This document shows positions 1 through 8,430 of a stretch of 64,000 bases of DNA, in pieces. The stretch lies in contig NZ_CP015698.1 of assembly GCF_002163715.1 (NCBI RefSeq), positions 4,043,674-4,107,673 on the forward strand, given 5' to 3'. The position numbers were made by a program, and so were the translations under genes. The notes beneath the pieces are model-generated. The model saw only the letters and a program-made list of their open reading frames with translations. It was not told the DNA's origin and did no database searches. Source of the stretch: Curvibacter sp. AEP1-3 (lineage in GTDB: Bacteria; Pseudomonadota; Gammaproteobacteria; Burkholderiales; Burkholderiaceae_C). Positions within the stretch are counted from its first letter, which is position 1. Each line of letters begins with the position of its first letter.

Positions 1-3000
1 ACAGCAGCAGGCCGCGGGCATCGCTCTTGCCGGAGCAGACGCTGCCCAGTTCTTTGGTACTGGTCTTGTTGTCGTAGGTGTAGAAGCCGCCCACCATGCG
101 CTTGCGGGTGGTGGTGGTGATGCGGGCGGTCGCTTTCACCTCCAGCGCCACACCGGCTTGCGGTTTGCCGGACAAGTCCAAGGCGAGCGCGCGGAACTTG
201 ATCTTTTGTCCGCTGGAAACCCAGCCCTCGGTCTTGATGCCGGCAATCACGCTGGCAGGCCACAGAGTCTGGGTGCTGCGTATGGTTTGCACTTCGCCGT
301 TGGGGTCGGAGTAAGTGGCTTCCAGCAGCAGGTCTTGCGGCTGGCGGCTCTTGGGCACATCAGCAATAGTCAGCTTGCCGCCGCCGTTCTTGTCCAAAGT
401 GATCGGCATTTTGTCGGCGATGACACGCGCATCCGCGCTAGCCGTGTTTTCTTCTTCGCCGTCGTCCGAGCGGGCTTGCTGCCCCACTTGCGGTGGCGAG
501 AAGCTGAATTCGCTGAAGTCCGCAAAGCTCAGGCCTTTGGCCCGCACCAGGGCCGACACGCGCACCGGCAGGTTGACCGCGCCGCCACCAGAGACGTAGT
601 TGATCTGCACATCCACCGGCACCTGGGTGGAGTTGACCAGAGGCTTTTTATCGGTGGGGGTGACACGCCCCTCAAGCACCGGCAGCCTGAACTCTTCGAC
701 CCGGAACTCGCCGGTGTAAAAGTCCTGCCGACCGTTGCCACTGGTGAGCTGCACCTGGTAAGCACCCAGCTTGGCGCCTTGGGGTATGGAGAAGCTGTTT
801 TCTGCACTCAAGCCCCCGGTGGCGGTTTTGCGCCACCCGAGTTGCAGCGCGTATTGCTGGCCGCTGCCCATATGGGTGATGAGTAAGGTGTCGGGCTTGG
901 CATCCGGCAGGCCAAAGCCTTTGCTGGTTTGGGTGCGCAACACGTGCTTCATGGACACGGTTTCGCCTGCCCGGAGCAGGGTGCGGTCGAAGATGGTGTG
1001 GGCGACTTCGTCGGGCAGGGCCTGGCGGCTGGTAGGCACGTTGAAGCGCCAGGGTTCAATGCCGCGGTTCCAGTCGCTCCAGGTGAAGGCCAGGTCTTGC
1101 ACCGTGCCTTTGCCGTCGGCCGCAGGCTGGGCGGCGCGGGCGCTCACAAAGTAGGCACTGCTGTAGTAGCCGTCTTCCCCGTTGCAGCGGGGCGCTTGGG
1201 GCGACACGCCACTAAGGGTGGCAATGCCTTGGGCATCGGTCTGGCCACGGGCCACTTCTTGGCCCCGGCAATCGGACACCACGACTTGGGCGCCGGCCAC
1301 GGGCTTGCCCTTGTCCAGCGATGTCACCCAAGCGAGCGCATTTTCGCGGCCTAGCTTGAAGTGCACACCCAGGTTGGTCACCAGTGCGGCGGTGCGGACA
1401 TACATGGTGCGACTATTGCCGTAGCGCTCGTCCAGTAGGCTGGTGCCCAGCTTTTGGGAGGCGATCTCCACCACATGGAAGCCGGGGGTGAGGGGAATGC
1501 CCACCACCTCGAAGGGGCGTGGGTCCTGACTTTGGGGCTGGGGCAGGTCCAGCGTTTTGGCGCCGGGGCGGCCGTCCAGCAGCGAAAGCATGCGCGTTTG
1601 CACATAGTCGCGGTCTGTGGGCGTGGAGGGCTGGGGCAACTTGGTGCCCAGTTCGCGGGCTGCTTGGCTGCGTGAGATGTTGGTCTCGTCATAGCGCAGT
1701 ACCTTGCGGTACCAGGCAATGATGTCGGCGTCCGTCCCCGGCTGGAAGGTACGCACTTTGCCGGCAGGCGCCTTGGCGGCAGATTTGTCGTGCTCGGCGT
1801 TCAGACCCTTGACCTTCAGCGCCGCTTCGACGTTGCGCAAAGTCACCGGCAGCATGGCCACTCCATCGGGCTCGGCAAAGCGCTCCACGATGCCGAAGGG
1901 CGAGGCCGCAAACTTGGCCAGCGGCGGCATGGCGGCGGTCGCGGTTTTGAGCGGGAAGCTGTCCGCATTGCGCAGGGTGCGGCCGGACGCGTCTTTGAAA
2001 TCCTTGGGCAAGGTGATGGTCAGCTGGGCCTGCTCGGGCAGCGCGCCTTCAAAGCGCACGCTGTTGACCACGTTGTCTTCATCACCGCTGTCTTCCGCGA
2101 GCACGGGCTTGAAGCTGTTCTTGCCGTCACTCAGGCGGATAGCCTGCAGCAGCTTGGCCGGCACCGGCGCATTGAAGCTGAGCTGCAGGGGGCGAATGGG
2201 CAGGCAGGCAGCCTGGGCGTTTTCCCGCTCGCAGCTGAAGTTGGCCGCAAAGGGCTCGCGCACCTGGTAGGCAAACTGGCGCTCCACCGTGTTGGGCACA
2301 CCGGGGGTGGTGCCGGTGGCTGGCGTGGCCACACCCTTGCCGAACACCACACTCACTTTGGCCGATGACGACAGGCGGCGCGCGCAAGTCATGGTCACAT
2401 ACGACAGGGGGTCAGTCTTGGCGTAGCCGTCCAATCCTTGGGCCTCCAGGAGCGCCGCGCGCTCTTTGCCCTCGAGAAGGCGGATGCCGATCTTTTCGCC
2501 CAGGTCGGATGCCTTGCACCACACATTGGCTTTCACGCTCTCCAGCGTGGCAGGGCCGCTGAGCTGCAAGATAAAGAACTGCTCCTCATCAATGCGGTAA
2601 CCCTGGTAGGGCTGAATGCTGCGTACAAAGGGGCCGCCGCTATTGAATTTATAGCTGCTCGCGCCCGCCAGGTCTGCGCCTTTGGGTGATTTGAACCCAG
2701 GTTTGGCTTGTACCGTGCAGCGCACACCGGGGGGCAAGTCGCGGTCGAAGTCGTAGGCCCACACCCGGTCGTTCACCCAGCGGCCGGTGCCTTTGGTGAC
2801 TTGGGCGTCACTGCAGCTCAGGGTGAGCGGGGCTTCGGCCTTGGGGTCGCCGAAGTTGACTGCACTCTCGTCAAACTTGGCCACCAGCTGGCGCACCTGC
2901 GCCACTTCGCCTTGGGGCGAAAGGCTGATGATTTGCAGTGCTTGGGCGCTCCAGCTCAAGGCGGCCAAGCCGCAGGCCAGCAATGCATTTTTTGTTTTCA

Positions 3001-3001
3001 T
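1..3001 (-). CDS. alpha-2-macroglobulin family protein (C-terminal part outside window)
   Basis: The reading frame stays open from an ATG to the window edge, about 1000 residues, so the 3' end of the gene is missing. A signal peptide (about residues 1-21, ending SAQA) predicts export. The body shows repeated beta-rich segments of the MG-domain kind, including a stretch around FDRTLLRAGETVSMKH that resembles the macroglobulin MG2 region. Bacterial members are periplasmic protease traps of about 1500-2000 residues; the bait region and any CxEQ thioester would lie beyond this window. A copy of the local TAGCTGCTCGCGC repeat lies inside the coding sequence near residue 110. The gene is divergent from the DUF3034 gene. 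Family call from overall pattern, fairly confident. Confidence 0.8.
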   Translation of the reverse strand, partial: MKTKNALLACGLAALSWSAQALQIISLSPQGEVAQVRQLVAKFDESAVNFGDPKAEAPLTLSCSDAQVTKGTGRWVNDRVWAYDFDRDLPPGVRCTVQAKPGFKSPKGADLAGASSYKFNSGGPFVRSIQPYQGYRIDEEQFFILQLSGPATLESVKANVWCKASDLGEKIGIRLLEGKERAALLEAQGLDGYAKTDPLSYVTMTCARRLSSSAKVSVVFGKGVATPATGTTPGVPNTVERQFAYQVREPFAANFSCERENAQAACLPIRPLQLSFNAPVPAKLLQAIRLSDGKNSFKPVLAEDSGDEDNVVNSVRFEGALPEQAQLTITLPKDFKDASGRTLRNADSFPLKTATAAMPPLAKFAASPFGIVERFAEPDGVAMLPVTLRNVEAALKVKGLNAEHDKSAAKAPAGKVRTFQPGTDADIIAWYRKVLRYDETNISRSQAARELGTKLPQPSTPTDRDYVQTRMLSLLDGRPGAKTLDLPQPQSQDPRPFEVVGIPLTPGFHVVEIASQKLGTSLLDERYGNSRTMYVRTAALVTNLGVHFKLGRENALAWVTSLDKGKPVAGAQVVVSDCRGQEVARGQTDAQGIATLSGVSPQAPRCNGEDGYYSSAYFVSARAAQPAADGKGTVQDLAFTWSDWNRGIEPWRFNVPTSRQALPDEVAHTIFDRTLLRAGETVSMKHVLRTQTSKGFGLPDAKPDTLLITHMGSGQQYALQLGWRKTATGGLSAENSFSIPQGAKLGAYQVQLTSGNGRQDFYTGEFRVEEFRLPVLEGRVTPTDKKPLVNSTQVPVDVQINYVSGGGAVNLPVRVSALVRAKGLSFADFSEFSFSPPQVGQQARSDDGEEENTASADARVIADKMPITLDKNGGGKLTIADVPKSRQPQDLLLEATYSDPNGEVQTIRSTQTLWPASVIAGIKTEGWVSSGQKIKFRALALDLSGKPQAGVALEVKATARITTTTRKRMVGGFYTYDNKTSTKELGSVCSGKSDARGLLL
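2639..2690 (+). repeat. dispersed repeat copy inside the macroglobulin gene
   Basis: The + strand reads GCTATTGAATTTATAGCTGC followed by TCGCGC, matching the left two thirds of the repeat family in this window; the right part is diverged but keeps a TGCGCCTTT end. It is translated from the other strand as the segment around AGASSYKFNS, in a different frame from the hemD and S49-peptidase copies. Confidence 0.7.
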
Positions 3002-3114
3002 GGTCGCTCCCCGAAAAAGTGCGCTCAGCGTAGCCGAAAACAGGGGCGGCAACGTGACCATCCGGCGTGGTTTGACGGCCGCCATCGGGTGGATTCAAAA
3101 TTATTTGTAAAAAG

Positions 3115-3144
3115 TTGAATCCGGAGCGCATCCGGCCGCGTAAT
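3115..3144 (+). promoter_or_regulatory. putative ECF-sigma promoter for the DUF3034-globin-cupredoxin operon
   Basis: TTGAATCC is followed after 16 nt by CGTAAT, about 45 nt before the start codon. The same -35/-10 pair occurs in both directions between the ECF sigma gene and the ferritin-like gene. TTGAATCC is also the right arm of an inverted repeat with GGATTCAA at 3091-3098 (16-nt spacer), so an operator reading is possible too. In the reverse direction I see no equally good -10 for the macroglobulin gene. Confidence 0.55.
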
Positions 3145-3192
3145 AGGGTCAGGAACTGATTTTTCGCCCGAACTATAGGACTGGACGTGCCC

Positions 3193-4119
3193 ATGAAACA
3201 ACTATCCACCGCCATGGCCCTCAGCGCTGCCGCCCTGTGCAGCGGCGCCCTTGCTGATACCGGCAAGCTTTTGCTCACCGGGGGCGTGAGCTCCATCGAA
3301 GGCGCTGCCGGCGGTGGCTTGACCCCATGGGCCACCATTGGCACCAACGCGACCGAGGGGGAGATGGGTGTCTCTGCCCATGTCAGCCGCGCAACCGTGA
3401 CGGACTACCAGCTCAGTACCATGGGTGTGGCCTTTGCCTTTAACGACCGGGTGGAGGTGTCTTTGGCCCGCCAGGATTTCAATGCTTCGCCGGTAACGGC
3501 TCTCAATGGCCTGGGCTTTGCGGTACAGGACGGCCAGCGCATCAAGATGGATGTGCTGGGCCTGAAGGTAAAAGTGGCCGGCGATGCAGTACTCAACAGC
3601 GACAGCTGGATGCCCCAGGTGGCGGTAGGTGTGGAGCAGAAAACGGTAGATGCCGGCTCCATCACACCGATACTGGACTTTTTAGGCGCCAAGACCAGTG
3701 GTACCGACTTTTATGTAAGCGCTACCAAGCTCTTTCTGGCCAACAGCCTGCTGGTGAACGGCACGCTGCGTTACACCAACGCCAACCAGAACGGCCTGGT
3801 GGGCTTCGGCTCCAAAGATCCGGGCACCAACAACGCCAGCTGGGTCCCTGAAATTTCGGTGGCTTACCTGCTGAGCAAAAACATCGCCATCGGTGCCGAG
3901 TACCGTGCCAAGCCCAACAACCTGCGTGCATTCGGCATGGCCAACGGTTTGGGTGAAGGTCTGCAGGAAGACGCATGGAAAGACGTGTTTGTCGCATGGG
4001 CGCCCAACAAGCACAGCTCCATCACGCTGGCCTATCTGGACCTGGGCCGCATCCTGCCGGGTGTGACCTCCAGCCGCAACCAGAGCGGCTACTACCTGTC
4101 TGCCCAGTTTGCGTTCTAA
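3193..4119 (+). CDS. DUF3034 family outer-membrane-type protein
   Basis: About 308 residues with an N-terminal signal peptide (MKQLSTAMALSAAALCSGALA) and an alternating hydrophobic/polar body that ends in the aromatic residue typical of beta-barrel outer membrane proteins (QFAF). The sequence fits the DUF3034 family, which has no assigned function. A GTG six bases upstream has better spacing to the TAGGA ribosome site (6 nt against 12 nt), so two extra residues are possible. It is the first gene of a unit with the globin and cupredoxin genes and lies behind an ECF-type promoter. A channel or sensor role at the outer membrane is inference only. Confidence 0.8.
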   Translation: MKQLSTAMALSAAALCSGALADTGKLLLTGGVSSIEGAAGGGLTPWATIGTNATEGEMGVSAHVSRATVTDYQLSTMGVAFAFNDRVEVSLARQDFNASPVTALNGLGFAVQDGQRIKMDVLGLKVKVAGDAVLNSDSWMPQVAVGVEQKTVDAGSITPILDFLGAKTSGTDFYVSATKLFLANSLLVNGTLRYTNANQNGLVGFGSKDPGTNNASWVPEISVAYLLSKNIAIGAEYRAKPNNLRAFGMANGLGEGLQEDAWKDVFVAWAPNKHSSITLAYLDLGRILPGVTSSRNQSGYYLSAQFAF

Positions 4120-4152
4120 GACGCGCGCGCTTTAGATTCAAAGGAAATCACC

Positions 4153-4608
4153 ATGAAAAACTACCTTGTCGCTTGCCTTGTGGCCCTGTCCGCTCTGGTC
4201 TCTGTGAGTGCCCATGCCCAATCTGCCATCCCCATGGCCCCTGCAAGAAATGACGCCCTGTTTCAAGCGCTGGGCGGCAAGCCCGGCTTGCAAGCCCTGA
4301 TGGACCTTTTCGTGGCCGGTCTGAAAGCCGACAAACGCATTGGCGAGCAGTTCAAAGACACCAAGGCCTCGTACCTGTCAGAGCAGTTGGTAGACCAGGT
4401 TTGCATGGCCACCGGTGGCCCCTGCAAATATGAAGGCGCTGACATGAAGACCGCGCACGCCGGCATGGGCATCACCAAGGGCAACTTCAATGCCTTGGTA
4501 GAGGTACTGCAAGCCTCCATGGATGCGCGCAACATTCCATTCGCTACCCAGAACCAATTGTTGGCACTGTTGGCGCCCATGCATCGCGACATCATCACGG
4601 CCAAATGA
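4153..4608 (+). CDS. secreted truncated hemoglobin (group 1)
   Basis: 151 residues: a signal peptide ending AHAQ at about residue 23, then a compact globin fold beginning FQALGGKPGLQALMDLF. The likely proximal haem histidine is in TAHAGMGITKGNF (F8 region). Truncated hemoglobins bind O2, NO or peroxide; most are cytoplasmic, so the export signal is noteworthy and implies a periplasmic haem protein. AAAGGA precedes the start. The stop overlaps the next start by four bases (ATGA), so it is translationally coupled to the cupredoxin. Likely part of the ECF-sigma regulon. Confidence 0.88.
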   Translation: MKNYLVACLVALSALVSVSAHAQSAIPMAPARNDALFQALGGKPGLQALMDLFVAGLKADKRIGEQFKDTKASYLSEQLVDQVCMATGGPCKYEGADMKTAHAGMGITKGNFNALVEVLQASMDARNIPFATQNQLLALLAPMHRDIITAK

Positions 4609-5282
4609 ACATGCGCCTCACCAGACTAAAACACGGAAAGAAAGTCGCCGCCAGTGCGGCTTTTTTTGTAGCCTGCGTCACCGCGCAGGCCGGCACCTTG
4701 GAGGTGCTGGTGCTGGACCGCGATGGCAAGCCCGCGCCGGATTCCGTGGTGATCGTGCTGCCCAGCGGCAAAGGCCAGCCACGCAACCCACTGCCCATGA
4801 GCGCTGTGGTGAACCAGGAAAAACAGCAATTCAGCCCTGCTGTCACTGTCGTGGGTGTGGGCGCCAAGGTGCGTTTCGCCAATAGCGACCCTTGGAATCA
4901 CCATGTGCGCCTCAGCACACCCGGGGCCGCGCCCGGAGCCTCCGATGGACAGTCCGCTTTGCTTGAAGGCAAGCAGGACGGAAAAGCCGCCAGCGCTGCC
5001 GTTTTCACCATGGACAAGCCTGGCGCGGTAGGCGCAGCTCTCTTGGGCTGTTTCATCCACAGCCGCATGGGCGGAGCCATTTACGTGGCGGAGTCGTCAT
5101 GGACAGTCAAGACCAACAGCGAAGGTATAGCCGTGCTGGAAGACGTGCCTGAGGGTGCCGCCACGATCAAGGTCTGGAACGCTGCGCAGCTGGTGGAAAA
5201 AGCACCATTGCAGGTGAACGTGCACAGTTCGCCGGGCAAGGCCACGTTTCAACTGGATGTGGCACCGCGGCGGCGCAGCTAA
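4605..5282 (+). CDS. periplasmic cupredoxin-domain (methylamine-utilization-like) protein
   Basis: 225 residues with a signal peptide (cleavage near AQAGTLEVLVLD). The middle carries a plastocyanin-like copper site: DPWNHHVRL supplies the first His ligand, and GCFIHSRMGG supplies the Cys, second His and Met in the usual C-x3-H-x3-M order (C-F-I-H-S-R-M-G here, slightly shortened). The C-terminal part looks like an Ig/carboxypeptidase-regulatory-like beta domain. Proteins of this type are often labelled methylamine utilization protein; the name does not establish function. Probably an electron carrier or copper protein working with the globin. It ends the three-gene unit. Confidence 0.75.
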   Translation: MNMRLTRLKHGKKVAASAAFFVACVTAQAGTLEVLVLDRDGKPAPDSVVIVLPSGKGQPRNPLPMSAVVNQEKQQFSPAVTVVGVGAKVRFANSDPWNHHVRLSTPGAAPGASDGQSALLEGKQDGKAASAAVFTMDKPGAVGAALLGCFIHSRMGGAIYVAESSWTVKTNSEGIAVLEDVPEGAATIKVWNAAQLVEKAPLQVNVHSSPGKATFQLDVAPRRRS

Positions 5283-5315
5283 GCTTCATTGAAGCGCTGC
5301 TGACAGCGCCCGCCT

Positions 5316-5795
5316 TTAGGGCCGGGTGTCTGTCGGCGATTGCCATGCGCCGAATACGGATTCAACCCAAGCGCAAGCGGCATCGCGGTCCGCAAAATGC
5401 GCAAACGGGACACCAGTGCCCTGAAACACTTTGGCATAGAGAGGTCCCATCAAGGCAGATCCTTCGACGGCCGCTGGCAGAACAAATGCCATCGCTTGTG
5501 GGGCTACACCACCACGTGCCATCTCGCTCAATGCGCTGCCCAAATCGGTCAGGACTTCGGGAGAGCACAGTGCGCTTTCGTGAAAGGTGCAAATGTGTAC
5601 CCAGGGCCCTTGGGCAGTCATCACGGGAAAAGCGATGCGTGCCATTTCCAGTACTGCCGCCATCAATTCCTGATTGAAGGGGCCGATGGCATTCGCCCAG
5701 AGCATCTTGCCGCTGTACTCGTAGGTAACGCGCCCATGAGGTTTGAATTTGCGGGGACCGAACTGGTCCGAGTAGATCGGAGTGGAGTCTGGCAT
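5316..5795 (-). CDS. hypothetical protein, possibly STAS/SpoIIAA-like
   Basis: 159 residues, no signal peptide and no membrane segment. Alternating strands and helices, with the C-terminal pattern FADRDAACAWVESVF, recall SpoIIAA-like (STAS/SEC14-type) single-domain proteins, but I do not see a decisive motif. It lies 22 nt downstream of the anti-sigma gene on the same strand and is probably the third gene of the sigma operon. A regulatory or stress role is inferred from that position only. Confidence 0.65.
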   Translation of the reverse strand: MPDSTPIYSDQFGPRKFKPHGRVTYEYSGKMLWANAIGPFNQELMAAVLEMARIAFPVMTAQGPWVHICTFHESALCSPEVLTDLGSALSEMARGGVAPQAMAFVLPAAVEGSALMGPLYAKVFQGTGVPFAHFADRDAACAWVESVFGAWQSPTDTRP

Positions 5796-5817
5796 GGCAA
5801 TGAATGGCTAAGGCGGG

Positions 5818-6612
5818 CTACATCAGCTTCTGAATCAAAGCACCTTTGAACAGCACCGGTCCGGTCGGGCCGGTTTCACTCGGCACGCCGCCTTTGGGCT
5901 CCAGGCTGATGGCGAGTGTAGGTACTTCGCGCACATCATTTTCGCCGGCGGTCAAGCGCAGCAGTTTGTCGTTGGTGAGCACGCCCAGTGACTTGGGGCC
6001 GCCGCTGGGGGGCAAGGCCCAGAGCTGCAAGGAGCGGTCGCTAGCTTCCTGGTAGCCGCCCACGCGTTGCAGGGTGAGTTTTTTGTTCTTGGGATCGAAA
6101 GTCACCAGCATGGAGGCGGCGGCTTTGTCGTCGGCCAGCACGGCTACGTATTCGATTTGCGGTGTGGCCTGCAATTGGGTTTGCAACTTGGCAATCTCGC
6201 TGCCTAACTCCTGGCGCAGGTTCAGGCCTACGGTGACTGCGGCCACGGTGGCAACAGCACCAGCTGCGCTCGCGACTCGCCAGACCGCGAGGCTTCGCAG
6301 CCACGCGCTCCAGCTATTCGCACTCGCAGTCTGCGCTGCTGCTTTGACACGGGCAGCCTGAAAAGCGGCTTGCTCGCGCTCAGCTAGTACCAGGTTTTCA
6401 ATGCGCGTCCACACCGCGGGCGCGGGGGCTACGTCGGGTTGGAGTTCGTTGATGCTGGAAAAGCGGCTTTGCCAGATGAGGGCTGCTGCGCGCACCGGGG
6501 CCTGCTCGCGGGCCATGGCTTCAAAACGGCGGCGGGCCGCGCCGCGCAGGGTGCCCAGTGCGTAGCTGGCGGCCAAGCGGTCCAGCAGTTCGGGGTGTTG
6601 GTGGATTTTCAT
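5818..6612 (-). CDS. anti-sigma factor, RskA type
   Basis: 264 residues. The N-terminal cytoplasmic domain has the ASYALGTLRGAARRRFE pattern of anti-sigma K-type proteins. One membrane segment (about residues 110-135, ASAAGAVATVAAVTVGL) is followed by a periplasmic RskA domain with LQLWALPPSGGPKSLGVL and LAISLEPKGGVP. It would hold the sigma factor encoded immediately upstream (9-nt gap) until a periplasmic signal releases it. No zinc HxxxCxxC motif is seen in the N-terminal part. Confidence 0.88.
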   Translation of the reverse strand: MKIHQHPELLDRLAASYALGTLRGAARRRFEAMAREQAPVRAAALIWQSRFSSINELQPDVAPAPAVWTRIENLVLAEREQAAFQAARVKAAAQTASANSWSAWLRSLAVWRVASAAGAVATVAAVTVGLNLRQELGSEIAKLQTQLQATPQIEYVAVLADDKAAASMLVTFDPKNKKLTLQRVGGYQEASDRSLQLWALPPSGGPKSLGVLTNDKLLRLTAGENDVREVPTLAISLEPKGGVPSETGPTGPVLFKGALIQKLM

Positions 6613-6621
6613 GGCGGCCTT

Positions 6622-7197
6622 TTATGCAAAACGTGCCATGCACAGGCGCAGCTGGTCGAGGCCGCGGCGTATCCAGGTCTTGACGGTGCCCAAGGGCAGT
6701 TGAAGCTGGGTGGCCAGCTCGCTATGGCTCAGGTCGCGCATGTAGGCCAGGTTCACGACTTCGCGCTGTTTGCTATCCAGCCGACCCAGGCATTGGTTCA
6801 GGGCCCAGGCTTGTTCACTGGCCTGCGCCGTGTCCAGCGGAGTGGGGCCATCGCCCTCCAGGGTGTCGGCCAGTGTTTCGTCAATCTCCTGGGTGAGATG
6901 CGTGCGCTCGGCGGCCCGGCGGCGCAACAGGTCCAGCGCGCGGCTGCGCACGATGAGCCCCATCCAGGCCATGGGCGGGCTCAGGGATGCAGAGTAGTCC
7001 GGGGCCGAGCGCCAGATGTTCAAGAAAGCCTCCTGCAGCACGTCTTCCGCAAATTCGCGCTGGCTGACAACTCGCAGAGCCAGACCATAGAGTTTGCCCG
7101 CGCACTCGTCGTAGAGCGATTTGAGGGCTGCCTGGTCTTTGAGCGCAATACGCTCCAGCAGGGCAATGAGCTTGGCGTCGGGGTGGTCGGCATTCAT
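6622..7197 (-). CDS. ECF-family RNA polymerase sigma factor (SigK-like)
   Basis: 191 residues with the two sigma regions only: region 2 (FAEDVLQEAFLNIWRSAP, then MAWMGLIVRSRALDLLRRR) and region 4 (LAYMRDLSHSELATQLQLPL and GTVKTWIRRGLDQLR). Followed by its RskA-type anti-sigma. A bidirectional promoter-like region upstream carries TTGAATCC-N16-CGTACT directed to this gene, suggesting autoregulation. The regulon visible here encodes periplasmic haem, copper and ferritin-like proteins, so redox or metal stress is a plausible trigger. Confidence 0.9.
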   Translation of the reverse strand: MNADHPDAKLIALLERIALKDQAALKSLYDECAGKLYGLALRVVSQREFAEDVLQEAFLNIWRSAPDYSASLSPPMAWMGLIVRSRALDLLRRRAAERTHLTQEIDETLADTLEGDGPTPLDTAQASEQAWALNQCLGRLDSKQREVVNLAYMRDLSHSELATQLQLPLGTVKTWIRRGLDQLRLCMARFA

Positions 7198-7253
7198 GGC
7201 TCCATTGTGTGGGCGTTTGGGTGGCTGAGCGTTGGTTGGGGGCTTGTGTTTTG

Positions 7254-7283
7254 AGTACGCACAAACCCTTGGCGCGGATTCAA
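7254..7283 (-). promoter_or_regulatory. putative ECF-sigma autoregulatory promoter for the sigma operon
   Basis: On the minus strand TTGAATCC is followed after 16 nt by CGTACT, about 57 nt before the sigma-factor start. It is the mirror half of the divergent site that serves the ferritin-like operon. Confidence 0.55.
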
Positions 7284-7301
7284 AAAAATAAATTCAAAAA
7301 T

Positions 7302-7332
7302 TTGAATCCAAGTTGCGGGTGGCCTGCGTATT
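7302..7332 (+). promoter_or_regulatory. putative ECF-sigma promoter for the ferritin-like/cytochrome c operon
   Basis: TTGAATCC is followed after 17 nt by CGTATT, about 64 nt before the ferritin-like start. With the minus-strand GGATTCAA at 7276-7283 it forms an inverted repeat with an AT-rich 18-nt spacer. Confidence 0.55.
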
Positions 7333-7395
7333 CGAGGGGAGAGCCGGATTTCCCGGTCTCGCTTAGTTGCCCAACACTCCTCAAAGGATTCCGCA

Positions 7396-7986
7396 ATGCA
7401 AACCATCGTTCAAACAGTTGCTTCTTCTGCTTCTTCCCGCCGCGCCTTCATGGGCCGCACAGGCACCTTGTCCGCTGTGGCTGTCGCCCTTCTGGCCGGC
7501 AAAGACGCCATGGCTCAAGGCATGGCAGGCGATACCTCCAAGGACGTGAGTATCTTGAACGTGGCGCTGGGCCTGGAGCATGAAGCCATCAACGCCTATC
7601 AATTGGGCGCAGGCAGCGGCTTGCTGCAAAAGCCGGTTCTCGATGTGGCGGTGCGCTTCCAGGCCGACCACAAAGCCCACCGCGACGCACTCATTGCCAC
7701 CATCCAGAAACTGGGTGGTACGCCTGTGATGGAAAAGAAGCTGGATGACTACGCCAAAGCCCTGAAGGCCGACACCCTGCGCAATCAGGGCGATGTGCTG
7801 GACTTGGCAGCGCGTCTCGAGCTGGGTGCCATCAACGCCTACCTCGGTGTGATTCCCGCCTTCGGGAACAAGGATCTGGCCAAGGTCGCCGGCCGTTTGG
7901 CTGCGGACGAGACCATGCACTACGTGCTGTTGAACAACGCGCTGGGCCGTCCGCTGCCCGCCGGCGCACTGTCTTTCGGCGCGTAA
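7396..7986 (+). CDS. Tat-exported ferritin-like domain protein
   Basis: 196 residues. The N-terminus carries a twin-arginine signal (SRRAFMGRTG followed by a hydrophobic stretch and AMAQ), so it is exported folded. Two helical pairs supply ferritin-like ligands: E and H in LGLEHEAINAYQ and FQADHKAHRDAL, then LELGAINAYL and AADETMHYVLLNN. This resembles bacterial ferritin-like proteins of unknown substrate, probably di-iron. AAAGGA sits 7 nt before the ATG. The stop overlaps the cytochrome gene start (TAATG). First gene of the second ECF-controlled unit. Confidence 0.82.
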   Translation: MQTIVQTVASSASSRRAFMGRTGTLSAVAVALLAGKDAMAQGMAGDTSKDVSILNVALGLEHEAINAYQLGAGSGLLQKPVLDVAVRFQADHKAHRDALIATIQKLGGTPVMEKKLDDYAKALKADTLRNQGDVLDLAARLELGAINAYLGVIPAFGNKDLAKVAGRLAADETMHYVLLNNALGRPLPAGALSFGA

Positions 7987-8393
7987 TGGCGCCGCGCACC
8001 TTCATTCGTCGGTGCGCTGGGCTTACGGCCTTGGCAATTTCCATGGCCGCGCCTGCACGTGTGCAGGCTCAGGCCCTCGTGCCCGATGTGCAGCGCGGGC
8101 AGCAGCTGGTAGAGAGCCGCTGCTTTGCCTGCCACAGCCTGGACGCCAATCGCGCAGGCCCCGCCTTGCGCGGTGTGGTGGGCCGCATGGCCGGCAAGGC
8201 AGAGGGGTATTTCTTTTCCGAAGCCATGGCAGCTGCCACCCATACCTGGACGGTCGCAGGCCTCAAAGCCTGGCTGACCAACCCGGAAAAAGTGGTGCCC
8301 GGACAGGAAATGAACTACTACCTGACCGAAGCCCAGGACCGCGAGGACGTGGTGGCCTATCTGGCCAGCGTGTCCAAGCCCGCACAAAAGTAA
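7986..8393 (+). CDS. small periplasmic c-type cytochrome
   Basis: 135 residues with a signal peptide (to about VQAQA). A single haem-binding CFACH motif follows at about residue 47, and the likely distal methionine is in VVPGQEMNYYL, giving a His/Met class I cytochrome c. Translationally coupled to the ferritin-like gene by a one-base TAATG overlap, which suggests the two act together in periplasmic electron transfer. Confidence 0.9.
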   Translation: MAPRTFIRRCAGLTALAISMAAPARVQAQALVPDVQRGQQLVESRCFACHSLDANRAGPALRGVVGRMAGKAEGYFFSEAMAAATHTWTVAGLKAWLTNPEKVVPGQEMNYYLTEAQDREDVVAYLASVSKPAQK

Positions 8394-8430
8394 ACCTTTG
8401 ATTCCCCAACCTTCTCAGCAGGACATACCT

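Noticed and set aside
5357..5364. Another GGATTCAA site that could be an ECF -35 element
   Set aside because: It lies inside the coding sequence of the gene after the anti-sigma and has no CGTAnT at the right distance.
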